Numbered from the stretch's first letter, positions 43,767-52,739 are shown. The stretch is DNA of 64,000 bases from Bacillaceae bacterium IKA-2 (GCA_031761875.1 CP134492.1:1550001-1614000); one strand, 5' to 3'. Notes: generated by a model from the letters alone, not told the origin. Numbers and translations: made by a program.

Positions 43767-44513
43767 ACCTGATTTCGTAATGATACAATTAATCATTGTG
43801 AAGTTATGTACTGCGCGAAACGTTTCCTTATAAGTGCCAAAGCACGAAATAGGAGAATTGCTATTAAGCAATGACAACTGATTAATCAAAACTCGGAATG
43901 AAAGCCGTCATGTTGAGCTGAAACGAGTTATCTAATACTCCTACATGCGCGGAATAGTAGTAGCTTGAACGTGTATGAAGCTAGGTGAAGTCGGCTGAAA
44001 TGTGTCTAAGTTCTCAAACAGAATATGATTCATGATAGGCCGGGATGCTACAAAATATCTAAGGTGAGAATGTCCAATAGGACTGACGAAATTGCGAATG
44101 TACGGGTCTAGAAATTAATACGCTCGAAAGACGTATACTGCGAACGCAGTGTCAAATACCGAAAAGTACGACTAGTACATAGGAACTTCGGGATATCTAA
44201 CAAATGAGGACATAGATTTGACAGGCTTAAAGTGAGCACCTACGGATATATGTAAAGCTAGGTTAATCGGAACGTTGTAAGTAAGAAACATCCACTATTA
44301 AACGGCTACTATCGGGATGGCGTCTATAAGATAAGTAATTATCGAAGTGACTTTATTCTTGCGAAAGTAGGGACATAGTACCGTAGAAGCGTGTAACGAG
44401 CGTGGAGGGATAGTCCCAAGTCTCATTCTTTGAAAACTAAGTCAACTAAATGAAACTCACAGGGTCGAGTAAGATGATGGGACTTTCCGTAAGGAAGGAG
44501 AAACAATACATCA

Positions 44514-46313
44514 GTGAGTACAACTTTACGACATACAGAATACTACGGTATGCAAGATACATTTGAAGACCTTTATGACCGAAGCAGAAACAACGCTACA
44601 AAAGGTCTCAGGCTATATGAACATATCATATCGAAAGACAATATCTTATTAGCTTTTCGAAATATTAAAGCGAATACAGGTTCCAAAACAGCAGGAACTG
44701 ACGGCATCACGATTGATAAATATAAGATTGAAAACGTTGATGAATTTATTGAGGAAATTCGAAAAACATTAAAGAATTACAAACCTCAAACGGTACGAAG
44801 AGTTGAAATACCTAAACCTAATGGCAAGAAACGTCCATTAGGCATTCCAACTATGAGAGATCGATTAATTCAACAGATGTTCAAACAAGTATTAGAGTCA
44901 ATATGTGAAGCTAAATTTTATAACCATTCATACGGTTTTAGACCAAACAGGTCAACCCATCATGCAATGGCTAGATGTCAGTTCTTAGTCAATAATGTGA
45001 AGTTGCACCATGCTGTAGACATTGATATACAAGGTTTCTTTGATAACGTGAGTCATTCAAAGTTAATTAAACAAATGTACAGTATAGGCATACAGGATGA
45101 TAGAGTTTTAACGATTGTCGCGAAAATGCTAAAAGCACCAATAAAAGGCGTAGGTGTTCCAACTAAAGGAACTCCGCAAGGTGGCATCTTATCTCCCCTT
45201 TTATCAAACATTGTTTTAAATGACTTGGATTGGTGGATAGCTAGTCAATGGGAATGCTTAAAAACCAAACGTACTTATTCAACTAATTATAAGACAAAAG
45301 TGTTAAAGAGAACGGATCTCAAACAAATGTATATCGTTAGATATGCAGATGATTTTAAGATTTTCACAAACTCTCATCAATCAGCTATCAAAATATTTCA
45401 CGCTACCAAGGAATACTTAAAAAACCAGCTAAACCTTAATATATCAACTGAGAAATCAGCGATTACTAATCTTAGAAAGAGAAAATCCGATTTTCTAGGT
45501 TTCTCACTCAAAGCAGTAGCCAAGCGTAATAAATACGTAGCCAATACACACGTTATGGATAAAAAGGTGAAAATTATCCTTAAAAAATTTAAGGATTTAA
45601 TTCGAAGAATTCAAAGAAACCCATCACCAAAAACTGTCATGGATTATAACGCTTATATTCTCGGAATAAAAAATTACTTCAAGGTTGCGACTCATATCAA
45701 TATAGACTTTGGAAAAATAACCTATCGTCTAATAAAAACCCTGTATAATCGTCTAAAATCAATTGGTAAATATGGAAAACCTATAAAGCCATCAGTAACA
45801 TACAAGAGACTTCATAAGAATAATTTCAAAACATATAAAATTGCTGGTTTATATTTATTTCCTTTAGGAGATATTCAAACAAGTAATGCCATGAACTTCA
45901 GTCAAAATATATGTAACTATACAAAAGAAGGTAGGATTAAACTTCATAAAAATCTCAGAGCTGACGTTGCCATAGAAATAAGCAAAATGTTACAAATACC
46001 TTACGGTAAAGACAACTTAGAAGTTGCCGATAACAGAATTTCAAGATACTCTATGCAGTTAGGCAAATGCGCAGTAACAGGGGGATTTTTAACATCCGAT
46101 CAGGTCCATTGTCATCATAAGTTACCCCGACATATGAGAGGTACAGATGAATTTAACAATCTTGTAATCGTACACAAAGATGTCCATAGATTAATCCATG
46201 CTACAAATGATGAGACGATTAAACGATATAGGAACATTCTTCAATTAGATAGAAAACAATTGAGGAAGCTAAACCAATTTCGTGAAGTTTGTAATTTAAT
46301 TGCTTTAGTCTAA
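44514..46313 (+). CDS. ltrA: Group II intron reverse transcriptase/maturase with HNH endonuclease
   Basis: A 599-residue intron protein. RT blocks are clear: RRVEIPKPNGKKRPLGIPT, HHAVDIDIQGFFDNVSHSKL (catalytic Asp), KGTPQGGILSPLLSNIVLND, and IVRYADDFKIF with the YADD active site. A maturase domain X follows (about 350-450). The C-terminal HNH domain has VTGGFLTSDQVHCHHKLPRH and LVIVHKDVHRLIHA. RT, splicing and DNA-cutting residues all seem intact, so the intron may be active. GTG at 44514 follows AAGGAAGGAG. Confidence 0.94.
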   Translation: MSTTLRHTEYYGMQDTFEDLYDRSRNNATKGLRLYEHIISKDNILLAFRNIKANTGSKTAGTDGITIDKYKIENVDEFIEEIRKTLKNYKPQTVRRVEIPKPNGKKRPLGIPTMRDRLIQQMFKQVLESICEAKFYNHSYGFRPNRSTHHAMARCQFLVNNVKLHHAVDIDIQGFFDNVSHSKLIKQMYSIGIQDDRVLTIVAKMLKAPIKGVGVPTKGTPQGGILSPLLSNIVLNDLDWWIASQWECLKTKRTYSTNYKTKVLKRTDLKQMYIVRYADDFKIFTNSHQSAIKIFHATKEYLKNQLNLNISTEKSAITNLRKRKSDFLGFSLKAVAKRNKYVANTHVMDKKVKIILKKFKDLIRRIQRNPSPKTVMDYNAYILGIKNYFKVATHINIDFGKITYRLIKTLYNRLKSIGKYGKPIKPSVTYKRLHKNNFKTYKIAGLYLFPLGDIQTSNAMNFSQNICNYTKEGRIKLHKNLRADVAIEISKMLQIPYGKDNLEVADNRISRYSMQLGKCAVTGGFLTSDQVHCHHKLPRHMRGTDEFNNLVIVHKDVHRLIHATNDETIKRYRNILQLDRKQLRKLNQFREVCNLIALV

Positions 46314-46324
46314 AAGAATAAGAT

Positions 46325-46362
46325 GGAACGCCTAATGCGATGAAAGTCGCACGTTGGGTGTG
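46325..46362 (+). ncRNA. Group II intron domain V
   Basis: Stem with GCGATGAAAGTCGC tip and flanking CGCCTAAT / GTTGGGTG arms, twelve bases after the maturase stop. This is the catalytic core helix of group II introns. Confidence 0.8.
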
Positions 46363-46417
46363 GAGCAGGGGAAAAGATGGAGATTACATCAAAGTCTTAC
46401 CTATTGCTATTAAAGTA

Positions 46418-46437
46418 ACTAGTAGGTTAATTTTAAA
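46418..46437 (+). repeat. Cassette spacer, right half, interrupted by intron
   Basis: TATTAAAGTAACTAGTAGG matches the TATTGAAGTAA-TGGCAGG end of other spacers. The left half is not visible next to the intron's 5' side. Confidence 0.5.
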
Positions 46438-46458
46438 CAAAGATAGGGGAGTTTAATT

Positions 46459-46575
46459 GTGTTATGGGCACTAAGTTTATTACCAGTAATCTATTATTTA
46501 GTAAGAAAAGTTCATAAATTAGAAGACGAGGTACGAGAACTAAAGAAGGGATTGAGAGATTGTAATAAAAAATAA
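46459..46575 (+). CDS. 38-residue membrane/coiled-coil peptide
   Basis: GTG at 46459, preceded by AGGGGAG at eight bases, opens a 38-residue frame. A short helix (LWALSLLPVIYYLV) is followed by a charged amphipathic stretch VHKLEDEVRELKKGLRD with heptad spacing. It ends eleven bases before the next gene. Small but with good start signals. Topology is like bitopic regulatory peptides; function unknown. Confidence 0.6.
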   Translation: MLWALSLLPVIYYLVRKVHKLEDEVRELKKGLRDCNKK

Positions 46576-46585
46576 GGAAATGGGG

Positions 46586-46987
46586 TTGAATATCATTACT
46601 AAATCATTATTTTATATTTTATTCTTGTTTGTGCCTGTACTGTTTCTTGGAGGGTGTGGTGTTGCAGATGGTGGAAAGGTTACTGCTAAAGATGTTTTAA
46701 AACAAAATCCTGATGCAGATATACTTCAATTTGATGGATTTGTTTATAGCAATATGACTGAAGTTGAGTGGTTTAAAGAAGATAAAGATAAGTATAAGAA
46801 GCAAAGCCTATTAGGCGAAATTAAAAAACAAACTGCGAAAAGTAGTAGTTTCTCAGATTTTACAGCTACAAAATTACCAGTTGGCACAAAGGTTTATTCA
46901 AATAACCTTGATGAAAACCGTCCTGGCGTACTGATAGTTGAATATGAGGACAAAGAACTGTATTATATGGAATTACTTGAAGGGTAG
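46586..46987 (+). CDS. Lipoprotein in cassette array
   Basis: A 133-residue lipoprotein with signal MNIITKSLFYILFLFVPVLFL and lipobox LGGC. The mature domain has QNPDADILQFDGFVYSNMTE and VGTKVYSNNLDENRPGVLIV, resembling small secreted DUF proteins of Bacillus whose function is unknown. Start TTG 46586 has AAGGAA seven bases before; an ATG two codons upstream touches that site. Confidence 0.75.
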   Translation: MNIITKSLFYILFLFVPVLFLGGCGVADGGKVTAKDVLKQNPDADILQFDGFVYSNMTEVEWFKEDKDKYKKQSLLGEIKKQTAKSSSFSDFTATKLPVGTKVYSNNLDENRPGVLIVEYEDKELYYMELLEG

Positions 46988-47016
46988 AAGCTCTAAATGT
47001 GAAAGTTTTACTTAAA

Positions 47017-47139
47017 GTAACTGGGTGCTTGAGTGACAGAGCGTTGGAGTTGTTTCGGCAATCATTTTATTTTTAGGCTTATTGAAGTATAGGGTGCGAT
47101 AGCGGAACAAAGCTGTCGCTCCTTCAACTATTCAGCAGG
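47017..47139 (+). repeat. Cassette spacer elements 9 and 10 (tandem)
   Basis: The first unit, GTAACTGGGTGCTTGAGTGACAGAGCGTTGG..., is almost identical for about 65 bases to 52135-52205. The second, GGGTGCGATAG-CGGAACAAAG-CTGTCGC plus CTTCAACTATTCAGCAGG, matches 39061 and 51325. Confidence 0.7.
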
Positions 47140-47184
47140 TTTCAAAATGTGTATGATAAATTTAAAGATAAAGGGGGCTTACAG

Positions 47185-47475
47185 ATGGATTATATATGGT
47201 TAGCGTTCGGAATTGTCATAGCAGGGTATTTAATTGGAGATGGATTAAAAAATTTTAATAATCCAAATGCAAAAAATATCTTAGAGTCGTTAGATGAAAA
47301 TGACGACCATGAATTAATTAAAGAAAGTGATGTTCATTATTTTATTGGTGTTACTAAGGAAGACGCAAAAAAGTTGATTAATGAACAACCAAGTATTCCC
47401 CACATTATATTAAATAACAAAGTATATTACCCAAAAGCAAGATTACGAGAATGGTTAATGAAAATAGGAAATTGA
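47185..47475 (+). CDS. Membrane-anchored helix-turn-helix-like protein
   Basis: A 96-residue protein. One N-terminal helix (MDYIWLAFGIVIAGYLIGDG) is followed by a linker and an excisionase/MerR-like helix-turn-helix domain: VHYFIGVTKEDAKKLINEQP, then PHIILNNKVYYPKARLREWL. The YYPKARLREWL ending is typical of domain-17 HTH proteins. ATG at 47185 follows AAGGGGGC. A DNA-binding domain tethered to the membrane is unusual; role unknown. Confidence 0.75.
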   Translation: MDYIWLAFGIVIAGYLIGDGLKNFNNPNAKNILESLDENDDHELIKESDVHYFIGVTKEDAKKLINEQPSIPHIILNNKVYYPKARLREWLMKIGN

Positions 47476-47662
47476 TTTCTATCTCATTAATGGAAATAGG
47501 TTATTAAGCTAACTTGATAGGTATACATAGAATCAAAAAATTGGTCTTTTTATTTTTTAACAAATACGGTTTTAAAGCATTCGAAAGTGAAAGGTAATTG
47601 TGAGACAATAACAATATCTTAGATTTAAAATTAACTAATAATGATTTTAAGGACGGCTCTTA
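47476..47662. other. Intergenic region
   Basis: A+T-rich, 187 bases. I see no clear copy of the spacer element here. Confidence 0.3.
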
Positions 47663-47998
47663 ATGAAAAATCATATCAAAGTAAACGGAAAGATTATTCA
47701 AACAAACAAACGTTTTTCACAATTAAAAAATAGCCAAAAGGAATGGATTGCAGCAGAACTTTATAAGCTCTACCACAAAAAGATGATAGAAAGACGCACA
47801 ACAAGGAAACTACCTTCTAATCAACACGATATAGTTACTTCGTCCCTATATGCACAAATTCAGAATAGAGATATATGGATTCCTTATGGTGAGGTAAAAA
47901 AATATATTTTGAGTAAAACCTCAAAGATAGTAAAATCTTTTAAGAAACAGTTCCCAGAATTAAGTGAGAAAATAGAAGTTGAGCACGCTATAAAATAA
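47663..47998 (+). CDS. Hypothetical basic protein in cassette array
   Basis: A 111-residue soluble, Lys-rich protein (MKNHIKVNGKIIQTNKRFSQ ... WIAAELYKLYHKKMIERRTT). It is mostly helical with no cysteines and no membrane segment. Start ATG has only a weak site. Its stop lies 12 bases from the truncated IS110 gene on the other strand, so whatever followed the gene has been lost. Unrecognised; basic charge suggests nucleic-acid contact. Confidence 0.6.
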   Translation: MKNHIKVNGKIIQTNKRFSQLKNSQKEWIAAELYKLYHKKMIERRTTRKLPSNQHDIVTSSLYAQIQNRDIWIPYGEVKKYILSKTSKIVKSFKKQFPELSEKIEVEHAIK

Positions 47999-48009
47999 AA
48001 AAGATGGCA

Positions 48010-48460
48010 TTAGCATACATAAATCCGATTGTGTTGTCTGGCACGTTCTTCGATGATACTCCGACGGTAGCGAACAAGTTCCCAAAGTTCCCGTTGATTT
48101 CGGTCAGGAATAAAGCTTGCTTTAAGTAGCCCATAACGTAATAGTTGGGCAATCCATTCCGCATCTTTGACATCGGTTTTCCGTCCTGGAACAGCCTTCA
48201 TATGTTGGGCATTTACCACTAAAAATTCAATATCTTCAGCCTCTAGCAAATTAACAATCGGTTTCCAGTACACACTTGTACTTTCCATGGCAACGTGGGT
48301 ACATCCATGTTTCATAACCCAGTCGACCAACTCTAACAGAAACACTGTTTTAGTTGAGAATGTTTGAATCTATCTTCTTTCCTTTTTTTGTAATAATACA
48401 TGCAGTAATAGAATCTTTATGAACATCCATCCCACACGCACGTTCAATGATTACATCCAT
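48010..48460 (-). pseudogene. Truncated, frameshifted IS110-family transposase
   Basis: Leftward remnant of a DEDD transposase. The N-terminal frame has CGMDVHKDSITACIITKKGK (first Asp). After a frameshift near 48365 the other frame gives IQTFSTKTVFLLELVDW, MESTSVYWKPIVNLL (Glu) and GRKTDVKDAEWIAQLL (two Asp). It then stops at 48010, missing the C-terminal half with the serine motif. Dead copy. Confidence 0.9.
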
Positions 48461-48693
48461 TGAAAATCATCCTTTCTACGACTAACAATAATGGAGGCTG
48501 GTGCATCAACCAGAATAGGGTTAATCTACCATGAGTGCTTCCCGTAAGGGAGCGACAGTCTGTGGTGCACCGTGATCGAAGGAGTCAGACTAACTGATGG
48601 GTATAAATGCTAACATAAGAATGTACATAAATGATGGTCTAAGGATGTACAGTTTCGGTGATATTCCTGCATAATATTCTTGAGGTGAATATT

Positions 48694-49983
48694 ATGCATT
48701 ATCATGTCGACGTAACTACCAATCTTGAAATAAATAGTCTTAGAGACTTACCAAAATTAAAAATTCTAATGGAGAATCTAAACATGAAAATTAATAAAAG
48801 CATGTTAGCACGTGAAATGGGTGTAGATCGAAGAACCATTGATAGATATCTGAAAGGTAATATTCCTAAAGAAACTCGTACACGCTTATCTAAAATTGAT
48901 GACTATTACACGACTATTTCTTTACTTCTTTCAACAGAAGCGAAACAGCGATTTTTTTACAAAAGAATTCTCTGGCAATATTTAACGGATAATCATTGTT
49001 TAGATTGTGCTCAATCCAGCTTCCGTTCTTACATCTCAAAAAGGCCTGAGTTTCAAAGCTACTTTAACTCAGATAAAGGAAGCAAGCCAATCAAACCTAT
49101 TATCCGTTTCGAAACACCACCCGCTGAACAAGCACAGTTGGATTGGAAAGAAGACATTCGTTACATGACGAAAGACGGAGAAATAGTCAGTGTAAACGTT
49201 TGTGTACTCTTACTATCATTTTCAAGGTTCCGTACCTATCATCTTTCGATTTCAAAATCACAAAGCGTGTTATTTTCGTTTTTAATGGAAAGTTTTGAAG
49301 CAATTGGGGGAATTCCGAAAACGATTTTGACAGACAATATGAAAACCGTTATGGATGTCGCTCGAACAGAGTATAAAAAGGGGGTTGTGAATGAGCGATT
49401 TGATCAATTTTCAAAAGACTGTGGTTTTGAAGTGAAACCATGCATTGCGGGGAGACCAAGAACAAAGGCTAAAGTTGAGGCACCGATGAAATTGATCGAC
49501 GAAATTCATGCCTACCAAGGAAAATTCAATTATGAAGAACTACATCAATTTGTTCAAAAACTATGTAATCGAATCAATAATAGTTATCACCAAGGAACGG
49601 GGAAAATACCTATTTTAGCTTTAGAAAAAGAAAAAGATCACTTAGTCCCATTACCACGGAAACAACTAAGAGATCTCTACAAAATCAACCATACACTTGT
49701 GAAAGTCAATACTTCCAATATGATATCCTACAAGTCCAACCAGTATTCAGTTCCAGCTGGATACAAAGGAAAAACCGTAGGTTTACAAGTATACGATGAC
49801 CATATATACATGTATTATAACACGGTATTAATTGTCGAGCATCGTATCAGTCAAACAAAAATTAATTATAAGCAAGAACATTACCTAGACGCCTTATCTA
49901 AAGGGTTACCTCGTACTGTGAATATTGATGAGTTGGCCAAGAAGAATTTAGAGGCAATTGATGAGGTGTATCGAAATGAATAG
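48694..49983 (+). CDS. istA: IS21 transposase IstA
   Basis: A 429-residue DDE transposase. An N-terminal helix-turn-helix (INKSMLAREMGVDRRTIDRY) is followed by an rve integrase core with AQLDWKEDIRYM (first Asp), GGIPKTILTDNMKTVM (second Asp) and TKAKVEAPMKLID (Glu). C-terminal SNQYSVPAGYKGKTV is the typical Mu-like domain. ATG at 48694 follows GAGGTGAATATT. Overlaps istB by eight bases. Confidence 0.95.
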   Translation: MHYHVDVTTNLEINSLRDLPKLKILMENLNMKINKSMLAREMGVDRRTIDRYLKGNIPKETRTRLSKIDDYYTTISLLLSTEAKQRFFYKRILWQYLTDNHCLDCAQSSFRSYISKRPEFQSYFNSDKGSKPIKPIIRFETPPAEQAQLDWKEDIRYMTKDGEIVSVNVCVLLLSFSRFRTYHLSISKSQSVLFSFLMESFEAIGGIPKTILTDNMKTVMDVARTEYKKGVVNERFDQFSKDCGFEVKPCIAGRPRTKAKVEAPMKLIDEIHAYQGKFNYEELHQFVQKLCNRINNSYHQGTGKIPILALEKEKDHLVPLPRKQLRDLYKINHTLVKVNTSNMISYKSNQYSVPAGYKGKTVGLQVYDDHIYMYYNTVLIVEHRISQTKINYKQEHYLDALSKGLPRTVNIDELAKKNLEAIDEVYRNE

Positions 49984-50725
49984 CAGTTACGTCAAACTAG
50001 TTCAAAATCTAGACTACTTAAACATGAAGCAAATGATGGTTCATCTGGATGAAACGATAGATTTTATGACACATAATCAATTATCCTTTGTCGATACCTT
50101 ACTTAAATTAACAGGTTATGAGATTGAGATGAAAGAGAAGAATATGATCACAGCCATGGTAAAAGTGGCGGCTTTCCCGCACTTAAAAGAAGTTAAGGAC
50201 TTTGATTTCGACTTTCAACCATCAATAAATAAACAGCAAATTCTTGATTTCACCACTCTTCGTTTCTTAGAACGAAGAGAAAATATTGTTTTTTTAGGAC
50301 CTAGTGGGGTGGGGAAAACTCACCTGGCAACTTCAATAGGGATTGCCGCAGCAAAAAAAAGGACGAGCACCTATTTCATTAAATGTAACGAATTAATTCT
50401 TAATCTAAAGAGAGCAAAATTAGAAAATCGTTTGGAAACCAGGATAAAACATTATGCAAAATATAGACTTCTTATTATTGATGAAATCGGCTATTTACCG
50501 ATTGACGCCGAGGATGCAAAACTCTTTTTCCAACTGATTGATTTACGTTACGAAAAGAAGAGTACGATTTTAACAACGAATTCAAATTTCAAGTCATGGG
50601 ACGAGGTATTTCAGGATACGAAAATTGCGAATGCGATATTAGATCGGGTCCTCCATCATGCGACAGTAGTGAATATCATAGGGAATTCCTATCGTCTCAA
50701 AGATCATATGAAGAAGGAAGATTAA
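49976..50725 (+). CDS. istB: IS21 helper ATPase IstB
   Basis: A 249-residue AAA+ DnaC-like ATPase with Walker A FLGPSGVGKTHLATSIG (about residue 106), Walker B LLIIDEIGYLPID, and the sensor region TTNSNFKSWDEVF. It directs IstA to targets. ATG at 49976 follows GAGGTG inside the end of istA, the usual coupled arrangement. Confidence 0.95.
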   Translation: MNSSYVKLVQNLDYLNMKQMMVHLDETIDFMTHNQLSFVDTLLKLTGYEIEMKEKNMITAMVKVAAFPHLKEVKDFDFDFQPSINKQQILDFTTLRFLERRENIVFLGPSGVGKTHLATSIGIAAAKKRTSTYFIKCNELILNLKRAKLENRLETRIKHYAKYRLLIIDEIGYLPIDAEDAKLFFQLIDLRYEKKSTILTTNSNFKSWDEVFQDTKIANAILDRVLHHATVVNIIGNSYRLKDHMKKED

Positions 50726-50903
50726 CAAAAGTGTACATTCTTAAACGATCAAAAGTGTACATGTTTACGTTGACATTTATACTGATGGGCTCTACTGGCA
50801 CCATAGTGTATCGACCTTCCTCTCCCAGCCGTAGAATCAGTATTGCCAGTTTTCCACCATTTTCATTCTCTGTGGTGAAGCGCTGTTTTTGCGCTTCATG
50901 GAT

Positions 50904-50955
50904 GGCTAACTGGGGGCGTTTCTTCAATATTGAAGGAACGTTTTTTTTAGATAGC
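50904..50955 (+). repeat. Cassette spacer element 11
   Basis: GCTAACTGGGGGCGTTTCTTC-AATATT-GAAGGAACGTTTTTTTT: opening motif plus a strong stem and T run. Also serves as terminator after the insertion sequences. Confidence 0.65.
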
Positions 50956-51085
50956 CACCAAGCGAAAGGGAATTAATGTTAATATTAAAATGGAGTATTC
51001 AGGATTTTTAACTATTTGGCAGTTTAGTGGAACAACTTTTTCAAAATTACGTAATTACTTTTAAGTGTGGATGGTGATTTTTAAA

Positions 51086-51304
51086 GTGAGTAAAATAAAA
51101 ATACGAGTTCAAGATACTATCATAGAAATCGAAGAAAATGAAAGGTATTATATTGAAATTGAAAATAGTACCTTTATCGGTACAATTATTGAGAATATGG
51201 ATTTTGAATTCGACGGTCGGGTGTTCTTTTACATCTTTATTGATGAAGAAAATGAAGATTATCAAATAGTAGAAGATGAAATTATAAAAATAAAAAAAGT
51301 TTAA
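51086..51304 (+). CDS. Small acidic protein in cassette array
   Basis: A 72-residue soluble, acidic protein with alternating beta-strand-like stretches (KIKIRVQDTIIEIEENERYY, then GRVFFYIFIDEENEDYQIVE). No cysteine, signal or helix. GTG at 51086 follows GGATGGTGA; upstream alternatives lack a site. Unrecognised. Confidence 0.6.
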   Translation: MSKIKIRVQDTIIEIEENERYYIEIENSTFIGTIIENMDFEFDGRVFFYIFIDEENEDYQIVEDEIIKIKKV

Positions 51305-51324
51305 ATATAACTATTGTTTTCTTG

Positions 51325-51380
51325 TGCTAACGGGTGCGGTAGCGAAACAAAGCTGTAGCTTGTTCAAATATCGAGCAGTT
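51325..51380 (+). repeat. Cassette spacer element 12
   Basis: GCTAACGGGTGCGGTAG-CGAAACAAAG-CTGTAGC, then TTGTTCAAATATCGAGCAG. Same subtype as 39061 and 47090. Confidence 0.65.
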
Positions 51381-51508
51381 TTGTTGAAGAACAAAGAATT
51401 AATTAAAACTATGAATAGAAACTTGTTAATAGGGAATTTTATAAATTTACATCACATTGTTGATTCTTAATTTAATTAGGTATTGTAGTATGGAAAGAAG
51501 GTTATAAA

Positions 51509-52099
51509 ATAGAAAATAAAACTTCTTCTGAAAGTCTAACCCCTTTGTTAACAGTCTGGTTTAAGCCAAGAGCTACTATAAGGGGATTATTGGATAATCC
51601 TAATCCAAAATTTATATATTCCATAATAACTATTTATGGTGTAGTTATTGTCTTAAATCACCTTTCACATATAGGTATAGGTGATGATGACATGTCATTA
51701 ACCTTTATTTTATTAACAGCAGTTTTTTTAGGTCCAATCATTGGATTTATATGGTATTACTTATTAGGTGCTTTATTTAAATGGGTAGGTTCATTACTTG
51801 GAGAAAAAGGAAGTTATAGAGACTTACGTTTAACATTGGTTTGTTATGCTATACCATCTGTAGTTTTGTTAGGTTTATGGATTATATCACTTATTCTATT
51901 TGGTATTGATAATTTTAATAAAAGTTCAGTTGAAATCCCGATTATATTTTTTCTTATAGTAGGTCCAATTACACTCTTAATAATAATTTGGAGTATTGTT
52001 ATTTTAGTTAATTGTTTTAGTGAAACTCATAAGTTTTCAAAAAAGAAAGCACTGTTACTTTCGCTTATTTATTTACCGTTTTATTGGATAGGACTGTAA
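51509..52099 (+). CDS. YIP1-family membrane protein; ATA start suspected
   Basis: A Yip1-domain protein with five hydrophobic helices: N-terminal LTVWFKPRATIRGLLDNPNP, then YSIITIYGVVIVLNHL, and the conserved LLGEKGSYRDLRLTLVCYA. The first canonical start is a TTG at 51545 within coding-looking sequence and without a site. In-frame upstream sequence reads ENKTSSESLTP, beginning at an ATA (51509) seven bases after AGAAGG. The likely product is 196 residues with an ATA start. Function of bacterial Yip1 proteins is not established. Confidence 0.78.
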   Translation: MENKTSSESLTPLLTVWFKPRATIRGLLDNPNPKFIYSIITIYGVVIVLNHLSHIGIGDDDMSLTFILLTAVFLGPIIGFIWYYLLGALFKWVGSLLGEKGSYRDLRLTLVCYAIPSVVLLGLWIISLILFGIDNFNKSSVEIPIIFFLIVGPITLLIIIWSIVILVNCFSETHKFSKKKALLLSLIYLPFYWIGL

Positions 52100-52134
52100 C
52101 TAGAAACTAATTTATTACTGGTATTTTATTAATC

Positions 52135-52265
52135 TAATTGGGTGCTTGAGTGACAGAGCGTTGGAGTTGTTTCGGCAACTCTTTTATTTTTAGGCTTATT
52201 GAAGTAAAGGGGGCTTATCTTCAGTAAAGAAAATAAGCCTTGTTCCGTTAACGTGGCAGAATTAT
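52135..52265 (+). repeat. Cassette spacer element 13 (double)
   Basis: AATTGGGTGCTTGAGTGACAG..., a near copy of 47017-47085, followed by a second unit GGGGGCTTATCTTCAG ... GTTAACGTGGCAGAATTATTCAAC. Confidence 0.7.
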
Positions 52266-52299
52266 TCAACAAGAGAGTTTTGATTAAGGGAACTTTTTA

Positions 52300-52362
52300 T
52301 GCTAACGGGGCAATGTTCAATAAGTAAAATCGTCTTCAGCTAACGAAGCAGAATAGTTTAAC
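52300..52362 (+). repeat. Cassette spacer element 14
   Basis: GCTAACGGGGCAATGTTCAATAAG ... CTTCAGCTAACGAAGCAGAATAG: two CTAAC-G-GCA motifs in direct orientation. Confidence 0.55.
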
Positions 52363-52406
52363 GTGTTAATTAGTTTAATATTTTCTAGTACAGGAGGTGA
52401 TTGTGT

Positions 52407-52631
52407 TTGGATAAAAAAATTAAAAAGAGTAACTTGCTTCTTACATTCTTAATGGGTGTCTCAATAACACTACTTGTACTACCATTACTTAATGCATTAG
52501 GTGTTCCTACCTTTGATATTGTGTTAGTTGCTTTATTTGGAGAAGAAAATATTTGGGGTATAATTTTCTCACTATTTCTTGTTCTAATAATTGTATTTTG
52601 GTTAGTTAAAGTTGTTAAAAAAAATGCCTAA
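52407..52631 (+). CDS. Small two-helix membrane protein in cassette array
   Basis: A 74-residue protein with helices at about 9-27 and 48-68 and basic ends (MDKKIKKSN, VKVVKKNA). TTG at 52407 follows AGGAGGTGA. Unrecognised; last small gene of the array. Confidence 0.65.
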   Translation: MDKKIKKSNLLLTFLMGVSITLLVLPLLNALGVPTFDIVLVALFGEENIWGIIFSLFLVLIIVFWLVKVVKKNA

Positions 52632-52739
52632 TGCAACATTGCGTGTTGTCTATTGTTGTACTACCATGAAAATAAACTTCTGTAACTACGAAAAAGGACA
52701 AAACTAAAAAGCATACAGATATTGTGAAGGAATGAACTT

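Larger units (their letters stand above)
43825..46417 (+). mobile_element. Group II intron with encoded maturase
   Basis: A long structured noncoding 5' part (about 43825-44500) precedes the maturase. A domain V hairpin at 46325-46362 (core TGCGATGAAAGTCGCA) and a domain VI-like stem ending near 46417 follow it. The 3' flank (TATTAAAGTAACTAGTAGG) resembles the right half of the cassette spacer, so the intron sits in or beside one. The 5' boundary is uncertain: I could not find a clear GTGCG start. Confidence 0.85.
48602..50781 (+). mobile_element. Complete IS21-family insertion sequence with 8-bp target duplication
   Basis: Terminal inverted repeats TATAAATGCTAACATAAG (48602-) and its imperfect complement ending CATTTATA at 50781. 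Both ends contain further GTACA repeats as usual for IS21. The element is flanked by direct repeats CTGATGGG at 48594-48601 and 50782-50789. 2,180 bp, carrying istA and istB intact. Recent insertion, given the exact target duplication. Confidence 0.93.
48461..50903. mobile_element. IS110 end region, split by an IS21 element
   Basis: 48461-48601 and 50782-50903 together look like the noncoding end of the IS110 remnant, which IS21 insertion separated. Removing IS21 and one copy of CTGATGGG rejoins them. Confidence 0.55.

Noticed and set aside
50596-50976. 126-codon ORF overlapping istB
   Set aside because: Out-of-frame shadow of istB running through the IS21 end and the IS110 remnant.
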